From contig NZ_JACOII010000041.1 of NCBI RefSeq assembly GCF_016306625.1, positions 1 to 49,683 of the forward strand: a stretch of DNA of 49,683 nucleotides, written 5' to 3'. The position numbers were made by a program, and so were the translations under genes. The notes beneath the pieces are model-generated. The model did not search any database. It was not told where the DNA came from and saw nothing but the letters and a program-made list of their open reading frames with translations. This document shows, piece by piece, positions 11,681 to 20,402 of this stretch; the first letter of the stretch is position 1; the number at the start of each line of letters is the position of its first letter. The DNA is from Xenorhabdus lircayensis. Its GTDB lineage: Bacteria > Pseudomonadota > Gammaproteobacteria > Enterobacterales > Enterobacteriaceae.

Positions 11681-12468
11681 ACGATCAAGAATTTATGCGT
11701 TACAGTCGCCAATTATTACTGGAAGACATTAGCCTTGAAGGGCAAGAAAAATTAAAGACCAGCAAGGTGCTGATTGTCGGACTCGGTGGATTAGGCTCAC
11801 CTGCGGCGCTCTATCTCGCGGCTGCGGGAGTGGGAAACCTTTACCTTGCGGATAATGACAAGTTGCATATTTCAAACCTGCAACGCCAAATCCTCTATCG
11901 CACGACAGATATTTCCGCGAACAAAGCCCAATTAGCGGCGAAACATCTGGCTGACCTGAACCCGCAAATCAATATCACTGATCTGACCGAACGGCAAGAT
12001 TATGAGTCTTTGACTAATACTATCAATCAGGTCGATTTGGTACTGGATTGCAGCGATAACATGACCACCCGCCACGCCATCAACGCCGCCTGTGTTGCGG
12101 AAAACAAACCGCTTATCAGCGGCAGTGCGGTCGGATTTAGTGGACAACTGATGGTATTCGAGCCTCCTTACCAATACGGCTGCTATGCCTGTCTCTATCC
12201 CGATCAGGAAGAACCTCAACGCAATTGTCGGACCGCCGGTGTTTTAGGCCCTATCGTTGGAGTGATCGGTACATTGCAAGCATTGGAAACAATCAAAATG
12301 CTGGTTGGCCTTCCCTGTTCCTTGAGTGGAAAACTCCGGCTCTTTGATGGCAAACAGCAGAGCTGGAGCACATTACAGCTTACCCGATCATCACAGTGCC
12401 CAGTTTGCAGAACGGTTAGCACAAAAGCTGATTCGGATAAAAATCGAGCCGGGAAAGAAATGGCATGA
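11674..12468 (+). CDS. thiF: ThiS adenylyltransferase
   Basis: E1-like enzyme that adenylates the ThiS C-terminal glycine for sulfur transfer in thiazole synthesis. The 264 residues contain the nucleotide-binding GLGGLGS (36-42), the acidic/Arg motif SNLQRQILY, the catalytic-region C185 in CRTAGV and the zinc cysteines C170/C173 (CYAC) and C242/C245 (CPVC). The C-terminal tail after CPVC is about 15 residues longer than in E. coli ThiF. It overlaps thiE by 7 bases and thiS by 4 (ATGA), so the genes are translationally coupled. Confidence 0.95.
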
Positions 12469-12665
12469 ACATTATCGTCAACGATCAAACTATTACACTG
12501 AGTGCGTCCATGACGGTACAGCAGTTGCTGGAACATATACAGCGTACTCAATCAGGAACCGCTTTGGCTATCAATCAAACCATTATTCCGCGCTCAGAAT
12601 GGCACACCCATCAGATTAATGACGGGGACAATATTCTGCTGTTTCAGGCCATTGCTGGTGGCTAA
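12465..12665 (+). CDS. thiS: Sulfur carrier protein ThiS
   Basis: Ubiquitin-like sulfur carrier of 66 residues; its C-terminus carries the sulfur as a thiocarboxylate delivered to ThiG. The essential Gly-Gly end is present (QAIAGG). The [12 protein letters not shown] strand and TVQQLLEHI helix fit the beta-grasp fold. It starts within the thiF stop (ATGA overlap), and thiG begins 18 bases after its stop. Confidence 0.96.
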   Translation: MNIIVNDQTITLSASMTVQQLLEHIQRTQSGTALAINQTIIPRSEWHTHQINDGDNILLFQAIAGG

Positions 12666-12683
12666 TATTGCTGGAGGCTAATT

Positions 12684-13451
12684 ATGTTAAAGATTGCTGA
12701 TACCCCGTTTCACTCCCGCCTATTTACCGGAACAGGCAAATTCGCCAATGCAGGATTAATGATCGAAGCGATCCGGGCCTCTGGCAGCCAATTAGTGACA
12801 ATGGCGATGAAGCGCATCGATCTCCATGGCAATGACGATGGCATTCTCGCGCCACTGCAACAGTTGGGCGTCAGACTACTGCCCAATACCTCTGGAGCCA
12901 AAACTGCGGAAGAAGCGATATTCGCCGCTCGTCTCGCACGGGAAGCGTTGGGAACTAACTGGATTAAATTAGAGATCCATCCCGACGTAAAATACCTGCT
13001 ACCCGACCCGATTGAAACGCTAAAAGGGGCAGAACAGTTAGTGAAAGAAGGATTTATCGTCCTGCCCTATTGTGGTGCTGATCCTGTGCTGTGCCGCCGA
13101 CTAGAAGAAGTCGGCTGTGCGGCTGTCATGCCGTTGGGTGCTCCTATCGGCTCAAATAAAGGATTACTGACTCGCGACTTTCTGCAAATCATCATCGAAC
13201 AGGCCAACGTGCCCGTTGTTGTAGACGCAGGAATCGGAGCACCGAGCCATGCACTGGCGGCCATCGAAATGGGAGCGGATGCTGTTCTGGTCAATACCGC
13301 CATCGCAGTTGCTCGTCATCCTGTCAAAATGGCTCAGGCGTTCAAAACCGCCATTGAAGCAGGCGAGCTGTCACATCAGGCTGGCGTGGCAAACCAGAAA
13401 TCCCATGCTGAGGCTTCCAGCCCGCTGACCGATTTTCTGGGGGCGTTATGA
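12684..13451 (+). CDS. thiG: Thiazole synthase
   Basis: Condenses 1-deoxyxylulose-5-phosphate, dehydroglycine and ThiS-bound sulfur to the thiazole phosphate of thiamine. The 255-residue TIM barrel starts [20 protein letters not shown]. The Schiff-base lysine is K95 in [20 protein letters not shown] and [12 protein letters not shown] form the phosphate-binding loops. RBS GGAGG lies 7 bases upstream. It overlaps thiH by 4 bases. Confidence 0.97.
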   Translation: MLKIADTPFHSRLFTGTGKFANAGLMIEAIRASGSQLVTMAMKRIDLHGNDDGILAPLQQLGVRLLPNTSGAKTAEEAIFAARLAREALGTNWIKLEIHPDVKYLLPDPIETLKGAEQLVKEGFIVLPYCGADPVLCRRLEEVGCAAVMPLGAPIGSNKGLLTRDFLQIIIEQANVPVVVDAGIGAPSHALAAIEMGADAVLVNTAIAVARHPVKMAQAFKTAIEAGELSHQAGVANQKSHAEASSPLTDFLGAL

Positions 13452-14572
13452 CAAACAACACATTTCGCCAACGCTGGCAGCAACTGGATTGGGATGACAT
13501 CACTCTACGCATCAACAGTAAAACAGCGCAGGACATTGAACATGCGCTAAACAGCGATCGCTTGACGCTGGATGATTTTATGGCTTTGCTCTCCCCTGCT
13601 GCACTGCCTTATCTTGAGTCACTCGCCCAACGGGCACAGCAACTCACCCGCCAGCGCTTTGGTAATACCGTGGGATTTTTTATCCCACTTTATCTTTCCA
13701 ATCTGTGTGCCAATGACTGCACCTATTGTGGTTTCTCTATGAGTAATCACATCAAACGCAAGACACTCAATGAACAGGAGATAGAAGCGGAATGCCTCGC
13801 GCTGAAAAAACAGGGATTTGAACATATTCTGCTGGTGACAGGGGAACATCAGAACAAAGTTGGCATGGATTATTTTCGCCGCTACCTCCCTCTGATCCAC
13901 CGCTATTTCAGCTCTGTCTCAATGGAAGTCCAACCATTGGCACAAGAGGAATACGCTGAACTGAAAACACTGGGATTGGATGGAGTCATGGTCTATCAGG
14001 AAACTTATCACCCACCCAGTTATCAATTGCACCATTTGAAAGGCAAAAAACAGGATTTTCACTGGCGATTGGAAACACCGGAACGTCTTGGGCGAGCGGG
14101 GATTGACAAGATTGGGTTAGGAGCCTTGATCGGACTATCCCACAATTGGCGAACTGACTGCTATATGGTCGCGGAGCACCTCTTTTTCCTGCAAAAACAG
14201 TTCTGGAAAAGCCGTTACTCCATCTCCTTTCCACGTCTACGCCCCTGTGCGGGCGGCATTGAACCCGCTTCTTTGATGAATGAGGCCGAGCTGCTACAAC
14301 TGATTTGCGCATTCCGCCTGCTGGCACCGGATGTGGAACTTTCTCTTTCTACCCGCGAATCACCGTTCTTTCGCGATCACGTTGTACCGCTCGCTATCAA
14401 TAACATCAGTGCAGGTTCAAAAACCCAGCCGGGTGGCTATGCCGATGACCATCACGAATTGGAACAATTTGCTCCCCACGATAACCGTTCTGTTTTTCAG
14501 GTTGCTGAAGCTCTGGTCAAATCAGGTTTACAACCTGTTTGGAAAGATTGGGATAATTATTTGGGGCGGTAA
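13448..14572 (+). CDS. thiH: 2-iminoacetate synthase (tyrosine lyase)
   Basis: Radical-SAM enzyme that cleaves tyrosine to dehydroglycine and p-cresol for thiazole synthesis; works with ThiG. The 374 residues contain the CX3CX2C cluster C87, C91 and C94 (CANDCTYC). The barrel segments LVTGEH and MEVQPL and the C-terminal [11 protein letters not shown] match the family. It is the last gene of the thi operon, and a hairpin follows. In E. coli rpoC lies just beyond thiH; here about 22 kb of accessory DNA intervene. Confidence 0.96.
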   Translation: MTNNTFRQRWQQLDWDDITLRINSKTAQDIEHALNSDRLTLDDFMALLSPAALPYLESLAQRAQQLTRQRFGNTVGFFIPLYLSNLCANDCTYCGFSMSNHIKRKTLNEQEIEAECLALKKQGFEHILLVTGEHQNKVGMDYFRRYLPLIHRYFSSVSMEVQPLAQEEYAELKTLGLDGVMVYQETYHPPSYQLHHLKGKKQDFHWRLETPERLGRAGIDKIGLGALIGLSHNWRTDCYMVAEHLFFLQKQFWKSRYSISFPRLRPCAGGIEPASLMNEAELLQLICAFRLLAPDVELSLSTRESPFFRDHVVPLAINNISAGSKTQPGGYADDHHELEQFAPHDNRSVFQVAEALVKSGLQPVWKDWDNYLGR

Positions 14573-14584
14573 ATAACTACTGCC

Positions 14585-14612
14585 ATTCCCGCCCGATAGA
14601 ATGGGCGGGAAT
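14585..14612 (+). terminator. Hairpin after thiH, probable thi operon terminator
   Basis: ATTCCCGCCC (14585-14594) pairs perfectly with GGGCGGGAAT (14603-14612) across an 8-base loop. The stem is GC-rich and starts 12 bases after the thiH stop. The following tract (ATATCGCCTTTAT) is only moderately U-rich. Confidence 0.65.
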
Positions 14613-14700
14613 ATATCGCCTTTATCTTTGATAATTACGAATTTGTTAGCTGCAATTTGAGACCTATAGAGTGTATTATTCCAAGAGCCACAGCCCATTA

Positions 14701-15045
14701 TTAGTTATCATCAGATCCAATAATTATGATATTTGTGGCAAATGAATCTCTACCCTGAATAGAAGAGTAATTTGAAGCGTTATAAGTTACTACATAATCC
14801 CCTGAAAACTGATTTTTATTAAAATAAAATGAGAAGAACAGTTTAACTTCGGCAGGATCTGACGGGTCACCCATAGTATGTACTTCGCTTTTATGTGATC
14901 CGAAATAAATATAAAGCTTGTCTTCTTTACTCAAGTTATCATATGGGGGAACTTTAACTTCAATGTCTCCTTGTATTTTAGATTTATCCAAAAAACAATT
15001 GCGAGCTTGAGGGAAAATAAGCGCAGGCAACAATACATAACTCAT
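14701..15045 (-). CDS. Small protein resembling a single Ig-like (beta-sandwich) domain
   Basis: I do not recognise a named gene. The 114 residues have no signal peptide or membrane span. From about residue 26 the pattern GDIEVKVPPYDNLSKEDKLY, then FSFYF, GDYVVTYNASN and a final hydrophobic strand resembles the repeat with PPYxGMxxGDxI found many times in large Ig-like surface proteins of pseudomonads and enterobacteria. Here it occurs once, as a free-standing protein; this match is from memory and needs a profile search. GAGGAT lies 6 bases before the ATG, which makes expression likely. The gene is alone: AT-rich spacers flank it, and the thi operon runs convergently. Confidence 0.6.
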   Translation of the reverse strand: MSYVLLPALIFPQARNCFLDKSKIQGDIEVKVPPYDNLSKEDKLYIYFGSHKSEVHTMGDPSDPAEVKLFFSFYFNKNQFSGDYVVTYNASNYSSIQGRDSFATNIIIIGSDDN

Positions 15046-15394
15046 AATTTATCCTCATGAAATTATTTACATTATGCAACTTACTCATTAAATTGGGTAT
15101 AACCAATATAAATAAAAAAACACAATGACCAATGAAAATAAGTTATCACCAAATAAAACCATAACAAACTTATTTTATTGGTAGATTTAATATATCCAAT
15201 ATATGGAAGATAAATTCACCTTAATAACTCGACATAGGATAAAAATAAAATATTAAAACATATGGATAAATGTATTTGATTATTAACATACTCCAACTTT
15301 AATAACCTTGTTCAATGATATTATCATAATAAATTTTATATCTTGATCATCACTTTTACAGTTAGATAATCAAGATATAAGGTTATTTAAGACA
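15046..15394. other. AT-rich spacer upstream of the small Ig-like protein
   Basis: No coding sequence is seen. The stretch is very AT-rich, is the likely promoter region of the gene at 14701-15045, and holds the 3' end of the aminotransferase operon transcript. Its right half contains nested inverted repeats, listed separately. I could not pick one promoter with confidence. Confidence 0.5.
15301..15387 (-). terminator. Nested inverted repeat, probable terminator of the DUF1349 operon
   Basis: TTATATCTTGAT (15336-15347) pairs perfectly with ATCAAGATATAA (15369-15380) around a 21-base loop. Outside it, AATAACC (15301-15307) and GGTTATT (15381-15387) are also complementary, and ATGATATTATCAT near 15317 is a palindrome of its own. 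It begins 8 bases after the stop of the DUF1349 gene on the minus strand. The stem is AT-rich, so it may work as a weak terminator or a 3'-end stabiliser. Confidence 0.5.
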
Positions 15395-15991
15395 CTAACT
15401 CAAATCATGCAAATGTTTTTTCAACGATGATGTCAGCCTGAAATCTGAAAATTTCACCTGTAATCCTTCACGCTCTGGCGAACAGCACATAGCCCCGACA
15501 AAGATACGCTGATTACTCACCGCAAAAGGGGACAATCGCAGTAACGGCCATGCCACGCCATCAGTAGAATATTGCAACCTGATAGCTCCCTCACCATAAG
15601 TTATCCGTAGCCAAAACTTATCGGGATTACCCGGAAAAACACCCATCGCCCAGTCAGAACATCCATTCGTCAGTACACTGCCAATAGTTGCCTGACCATC
15701 AGAATGTTCGATGCCCGCTTTTAGCCAATGCTGCTCATCCACCAGCAGCATAATGCCAGCCTGATCGTATAACTGCTTAAACTGGCCTTCTATACAAAAC
15801 TGAAAAGTGAAACCATCATCAAGCTGAAAATCATTAATATAACCACCAAATACATGACCACTATGACGCTGAAAACCATACCATGTATCACGCCAGAAAT
15901 CGGTTTTATTATCCGTCGTGACATGAAGCTCATTATCCTGGCACCGCCATGAAGCGGGCTCATTCAACCAATGGCATTGCTGCAAATTCAT
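15395..15991 (-). CDS. DUF1349 family protein
   Basis: A 198-residue protein of the DUF1349 family, whose members have a concanavalin-like beta-sandwich fold and no proven activity. Typical segments are FWRDTWYGFQRHSGHVFG, DQAGIMLLVDEQHWLKAGIE and FVGAMCCSPEREG. There is no signal peptide, so it should be cytoplasmic. ATG 15991 has AGGG 9 bases upstream; a TTG one codon earlier is possible. It starts 11 bases after the MFS gene stop and is the last gene of the five-gene operon. The fold is used by carbohydrate-binding proteins, which fits the proposed sugar chemistry of the operon, but that link is inference. Confidence 0.82.
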   Translation of the reverse strand: MNLQQCHWLNEPASWRCQDNELHVTTDNKTDFWRDTWYGFQRHSGHVFGGYINDFQLDDGFTFQFCIEGQFKQLYDQAGIMLLVDEQHWLKAGIEHSDGQATIGSVLTNGCSDWAMGVFPGNPDKFWLRITYGEGAIRLQYSTDGVAWPLLRLSPFAVSNQRIFVGAMCCSPEREGLQVKFSDFRLTSSLKKHLHDLS

Positions 15992-16005
15992 CAATATTTA
16001 CCCTG

Positions 16006-17157
16006 TTATTTTTTGGTGGGATTAACCAAACCATATCCCGCTAACAATGAAAGAGAAAGCAAAGCAATACAAGCAAAAGCACCATGCAGCGTGACCTGAT
16101 GTGCCAAACCTCCAATAATTGCCGGGCCGAGCAGAATCCCCGAATACCCCATCGTCGAAACGGCAGAAACCGCCAACGCATCAGGCATGACTTTCTGCTG
16201 CCCGGAGGCGGTGAAGAACATCGGAGCCAAATTAGATAGCCCAGCCCCTATCATCAGGAAAGAAATTCCCAACTGAACCATGCCAGATGCCAGATAGATC
16301 AGAACAAAACCCGAGGTCGCCAAAATTGCACTGCCCAAAAACACGCGCCGATATCCACACGCTGCAATAATTTTATCACCCAAAAATCGACCGCATGTCA
16401 TGGTAATGGCGAAAAGGGTATAGCCAAAGCCCGCCTGATGGCTGCTCATGTTATGCACACTACTTAACAAGATCCCGCTCCAATCCAGCATGGAGCCTTC
16501 CATCAGATACACGACAAAACAGAGAGAACCGATCAGGACAACAATGCCACGAGGTAAGGCAAAAAATGGCGTTTCCTCCGTTTCGGCGTTATCCAGCAAT
16601 CCATTCCACGCTGGCAATAACAAAAGGATAACGAAGAGTGCCGCGGCAACTGTGACCTGAAATGAAGGAATGCCCATAAACAGTAATAGGCTGACAGATC
16701 CTGCTCCCGCAATTCCACCTAAGCTGAACAACGCATGAAACCCCGACATAATCGGCTGATGTACTCTTTTCTCAATATTGACCGCATGAATATTGATTAC
16801 TACATCTGTCGCCCCAATTCCGGCACCGAACACAAACAAGGCACAAGCCAGTGTCAATGGGGTCGAAAGCACACTTAATCCCGGTAATATCAAGATAGCC
16901 AGTAAGGTAAAGAAGGTAAAAATCTTCCGGCAACCGAAGCGAGTCGCCAACATTCCCGCTATCGGCATCATAATGAAAGAGCCAATACCAAACGCCAGTA
17001 TCAACAACCCCATTGAACCATCATTCAACCCCAACCGCTCCTTCACCAACGGGATCAGCGGTGCCCAACTCGCAATACTAAATCCAGCAATAAAAAACGA
17101 AACTCGGGTTGCCATGATAGGCTGTTTTATCGAAGAGACTGCATATTCTTCAGACAA
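16006..17157 (-). CDS. MFS transporter, YbjJ-like
   Basis: A major facilitator of 383 residues with about 12 hydrophobic segments and the loop-2 motif MLATRFGCRK after TM2. It resembles the YbjJ-like subgroup, whose substrates are unknown; in E. coli ybjJ also neighbours an HAD phosphatase gene (ybjI). The start is set by a strong RBS: GGAGGA (17164-17169) lies 6 bases before a TTG at 17155-17157. A longer frame from TTG 17223 would add 22 residues of unlikely sequence (WCPPPKPVGG). The gene follows the HAD gene by 70 bases and likely exports, or imports, the compound handled by this operon. Confidence 0.85.
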   Translation of the reverse strand: MSEEYAVSSIKQPIMATRVSFFIAGFSIASWAPLIPLVKERLGLNDGSMGLLILAFGIGSFIMMPIAGMLATRFGCRKIFTFFTLLAILILPGLSVLSTPLTLACALFVFGAGIGATDVVINIHAVNIEKRVHQPIMSGFHALFSLGGIAGAGSVSLLLFMGIPSFQVTVAAALFVILLLLPAWNGLLDNAETEETPFFALPRGIVVLIGSLCFVVYLMEGSMLDWSGILLSSVHNMSSHQAGFGYTLFAITMTCGRFLGDKIIAACGYRRVFLGSAILATSGFVLIYLASGMVQLGISFLMIGAGLSNLAPMFFTASGQQKVMPDALAVSAVSTMGYSGILLGPAIIGGLAHQVTLHGAFACIALLSLSLLAGYGLVNPTKK

Positions 17158-17227
17158 CTTAATTCCTCCATAGATAATGCCCCCCACAGGCTTTGGCGGA
17201 GGACACCAAATATTGATCACCAAAACA

Positions 17228-17866
17228 TCACATTAACTTAGCACTTATCCCAGAGAATTGGGGAATATCCGCTAACTTCTCAATGATGCAGGAAGCCTGC
17301 CCATACTGTTCTGCCATCGACAAGGCATGAGGCCAAGCATATATCCACGGAATACCTGCCTGTTTTGCCGCCGCGATACCCAAATCAGTGTCTTCAATCA
17401 CCAATGTTTGCCCAACATCCATCGCTTTCAGTTTCAGCATCGCTAGATAAGGATCAGGAAAAGGCTTGGTTCTTTCGACATCATCACCAGAGATCAAGGC
17501 AGGTTTATCCTTCAAATCCAGCAAGCTCAAATTTGCCAAACACACTTCACGCGGCGCTGTAGAGACAAAACCAAAAGCAATACCATTTTGCTGTAAGGCC
17601 ACTATCAGTTGGATAATTCCCGGACGTAGATAATGATCAGATAGCTTTTCCTTATAGACTGAAATGATCCTATCGGTGATGCCTTGTTGTTCCAGTGGTG
17701 GAATGCCAATTTCATCCAGTGTTTCCGATAGGCTCAAGCCAATCAGTTGCTGTGGTTGAACATGGCGAGTGTAGTCAGGAGCCAGCTCGCACAACACATC
17801 AAAATGCAACTGCTCACTATCGACAATAACTCCATCAATATCAAAAATGACATTCAATTTATCCAT
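17228..17866 (-). CDS. HAD phosphatase (beta-phosphoglucomutase/sugar phosphatase type)
   Basis: A subfamily IA haloacid dehalogenase of 212 residues. Motif I is FDIDGVIVDSE with nucleophile and acid aspartates; motif II is FVSTAPRE; motif III lysine is in RTKPFPDPY; motif IV is IEDTDLGI. The small helical cap after motif I resembles sugar-phosphate phosphatases, so it likely removes phosphate from a small sugar-type compound. Start ATG 17866 has a GGA 9 bases upstream; ATG 17875 (three residues longer) is also possible. It begins 13 bases after the dehydrogenase stop, within the operon. Confidence 0.85.
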   Translation of the reverse strand: MDKLNVIFDIDGVIVDSEQLHFDVLCELAPDYTRHVQPQQLIGLSLSETLDEIGIPPLEQQGITDRIISVYKEKLSDHYLRPGIIQLIVALQQNGIAFGFVSTAPREVCLANLSLLDLKDKPALISGDDVERTKPFPDPYLAMLKLKAMDVGQTLVIEDTDLGIAAAKQAGIPWIYAWPHALSMAEQYGQASCIIEKLADIPQFSGISAKLM

Positions 17867-17879
17867 AGGAAACATTCCA

Positions 17880-18941
17880 TCACTTAAGATCAGCAAGGCG
17901 AATCAACACCTTACAATTTGGTGTACTGAGCGGTACTTGCGTTTTTTCCGCAATATCACAGCCAACGGTCAGAAAAGCCTGCCGATAATCGTCAAAATCA
18001 AAGACCTGACTAATCAAACGATTGGCAGGGATCACACCATCTCGGATCATGGCATAAGCACGCTCAAAACTGTTGTTCAGGGAGTCAATGGAACCGATGA
18101 CCGAAAGACTTTTATCCGCAATTTTCAGAATATCGAGACTGGCATGTTTATCTTTCAGGGCAACATTGAGCAACTTCCCACCTGGCGCCAAGTGGTCAAA
18201 AACATATTCAGTCAATTGCCCCGTTGTATCGACACACAGATCAATCCGAGCTAATTTGTCGCCATATTCCTGTGTCAACGCTTCATCAAAATCGGTATAT
18301 AACCGACATTCTGCGGGCAGGTTTTTGGTAGCAAATTGCACACGGCTAGGATTTTTCTCGACCATAAAAGCTTTGACACCCCGCTCATGCAGCGCCCAAA
18401 TATAAAGCATCCCCATTGGGCCAGCGCCCGCCACTGCTGCGCGAATATTGGTATGAGTGATTCCCAGTTTATCCACACCCGTCAAAGTGCAGCTCAATGG
18501 CTCAGTTAACGAAGCTTCTTCCATACCAACATGATCATCTAACTTGACCAGTGAACTTTCTTTCCCTCGATATTGTTCAGCAAACGCACCGTCATAGGAA
18601 ACACCAGCTTCCGTTCCCAATTTTCTTTCACAGTGGTTTTGGTTACCTGTCTGACACATCCGGCAATGCCCACAGGAATATGTCGGATTGATAACGACAC
18701 GATCGCCAACCTGAAATCGGGTCACACCACTACCCACTTGCGCCACGACTCCTGTGGTTTCATGACCCAATGTGGTTCCTGGCACCGCAACAGGGTAAGA
18801 ACCAGTGATAATTCCCACATCAGTGCCACAAACACCACATACCGCAATATCAACGACAACATCATCCGGTTCAATGCAGGATAAGGGTTCAACATCCTGT
18901 ATCTGAACATCCCATACTTGATGAAATTTAAGAGCTTTCAT
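17880..18941 (-). CDS. Zinc-dependent medium-chain dehydrogenase
   Basis: A 353-residue member of the zinc alcohol/polyol dehydrogenase family. Catalytic zinc ligands are C38 (CGVCGTD), H60 and E61 (GHE). The structural zinc site is complete: C90, C93, C96 and C104 (CGHCRMC...C). The Rossmann motif is AGAGPMG. Relatives include threonine, sorbitol and GutB-type dehydrogenases; the substrate is unknown, but a polyol or amino-polyol is plausible. The ATG overlaps the aminotransferase stop by one base (TAATG), so the two enzymes are translationally coupled and probably act in sequence. Confidence 0.88.
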   Translation of the reverse strand: MKALKFHQVWDVQIQDVEPLSCIEPDDVVVDIAVCGVCGTDVGIITGSYPVAVPGTTLGHETTGVVAQVGSGVTRFQVGDRVVINPTYSCGHCRMCQTGNQNHCERKLGTEAGVSYDGAFAEQYRGKESSLVKLDDHVGMEEASLTEPLSCTLTGVDKLGITHTNIRAAVAGAGPMGMLYIWALHERGVKAFMVEKNPSRVQFATKNLPAECRLYTDFDEALTQEYGDKLARIDLCVDTTGQLTEYVFDHLAPGGKLLNVALKDKHASLDILKIADKSLSVIGSIDSLNNSFERAYAMIRDGVIPANRLISQVFDFDDYRQAFLTVGCDIAEKTQVPLSTPNCKVLIRLADLK

Positions 18942-20191
18942 TATGCAACCTCCCTGTGTTTCTGCACGATAGACGTTAATTCCGCAAAAGTCAGATCCAG
19001 CTTATGCAGGATTTCATTCAAATGTTCCTTTGTACAAATTAATGGAGGACGTACCTTGAGGGCCCGCCCCTTGCCATAACGGGAACCACGCAGAATCAAA
19101 TGGTGGCGGGCTGCGGTTGCAATCACCTCCGCCGCAAATTCTGGCGTTGGCGTATCAAAGCCATACATATAACCCACCCCCCTGACTCCCGTAATGTCTG
19201 GGTATTTATGCTGCAATTCCAGTAACCCATCACGCAAGTAGGCTTCATGCTGCTGTACATTTTCCAGAATGTGATCATCTTCAATAATGTCGATGATTTC
19301 GTTGAGGGCAACCAAGGAAAGAGGGTTGGCGCCAGAAGTGCTTGAATGTTCGAACGATTCCAGCACATCCAGTGAAGAACGCATCAGTACGCCGCCAGTC
19401 GGAATACCGACTCCTCCGGCACCTTTGGCGAAGACAATGATATCCGGCTCCAATTCCTTGGCATAACCTGTCGAAGCAAAGAAAGTTCCGGTACGACCAA
19501 AACCTGTCTGCACTTCATCCGCAATAATGATGATGCCATGTTGGTGGCAGATATCCCTGATCTTACGGTAGAACGCCACAGGGAAAACGGTATTCCCACC
19601 ATTCCCCTGAATCGGTTCAATAATCAGACATGCAATATTGTCGCTAGAGCCCAATTGAATGAACTGCTCTAGATCGACAAACTGCTCTTCTTCCGGCTGT
19701 AATTGCGATTCCGCCAAGACACTGGTAGGTGCAGGAATTTTTATCGAACCATCAATATTAATATGAAAGTCTTTAATCCTGAACGCATTACCAGAGATCT
19801 GCGCTGTCGCAAGAGATTGACCGTGATGAGCAAGAAAGAACGAGATAACACCTGAGCGCCCTGTGGCTTTTTGGGAAATGCGAATGGCGCATTCAACCGC
19901 GCTGGAGCCAGAAACATCCCGCAACCAGATACGGTCTATCCCTTCTGGTGTATGTTTCACCAATTTACTCAAAATATACTGTGACATTTCATGTGTATAA
20001 GCCGAACTCAAATGTGTACATCTATCAATCTGCTGCTTGAGTTTTTCTGCAATCCTATGGTTTGTGTAGCCAAGCGGTAAATTAAACGTTCCTGATGCTG
20101 CATCTATATATCTTTCGCCATCGATTTCCAAATAAGGGCCGTAACCGACAAAACGGGAAAGCATATCTTCGAGATGATTTTTATTTTCCAT
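18941..20191 (-). CDS. Class III PLP-dependent aminotransferase
   Basis: A 416-residue fold-type I enzyme of the GabT/class III group. The PLP aspartate is D225 in ADEVQTGFGRTG and the Schiff-base lysine K256 in VFAKGAGG; GYTNHRI, SGSSAVECAIR and the HHG motif near 122-124 also fit. The family usually has SKGxGGG at the lysine, so AKGAGGVGIP is slightly unusual. ATG 20191 is preferred: GGTGG lies 9 bases upstream; a GTG two codons earlier is less well placed. It is the first gene of the operon; the 210-base AT-rich gap to malT should carry its promoter. The donor and acceptor are unknown. Confidence 0.88.
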   Translation of the reverse strand: MENKNHLEDMLSRFVGYGPYLEIDGERYIDAASGTFNLPLGYTNHRIAEKLKQQIDRCTHLSSAYTHEMSQYILSKLVKHTPEGIDRIWLRDVSGSSAVECAIRISQKATGRSGVISFFLAHHGQSLATAQISGNAFRIKDFHINIDGSIKIPAPTSVLAESQLQPEEEQFVDLEQFIQLGSSDNIACLIIEPIQGNGGNTVFPVAFYRKIRDICHQHGIIIIADEVQTGFGRTGTFFASTGYAKELEPDIIVFAKGAGGVGIPTGGVLMRSSLDVLESFEHSSTSGANPLSLVALNEIIDIIEDDHILENVQQHEAYLRDGLLELQHKYPDITGVRGVGYMYGFDTPTPEFAAEVIATAARHHLILRGSRYGKGRALKVRPPLICTKEHLNEILHKLDLTFAELTSIVQKHREVA

Positions 20192-20402
20192 AATCACTAA
20201 CCACCATTAGTTATTTTTAACAAAAAACGTACTACCTATGATGGGATTAGCTTAGACCCATTAAAAAGTTATAGCGATCACATAAAACCAACAAAAAATG
20301 TAAAATGATTTTAAAAATTAATTTATATTTTAATTTTATATCATTTATCATTTATATTTATTTATCTTATTAAAGAAAATATCACCTCAGTTAAATATTT
20401 GC

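Noticed and set aside
20260-20290. CRP or MalT control of the aminotransferase operon (TGTGA half-site near 20278-20282; GGGATTA near 20243)
   Set aside because: Only one CRP half is present and the MalT-like sequence deviates from GGGGAKGAGG at key positions, so regulation by the mal system cannot be claimed.
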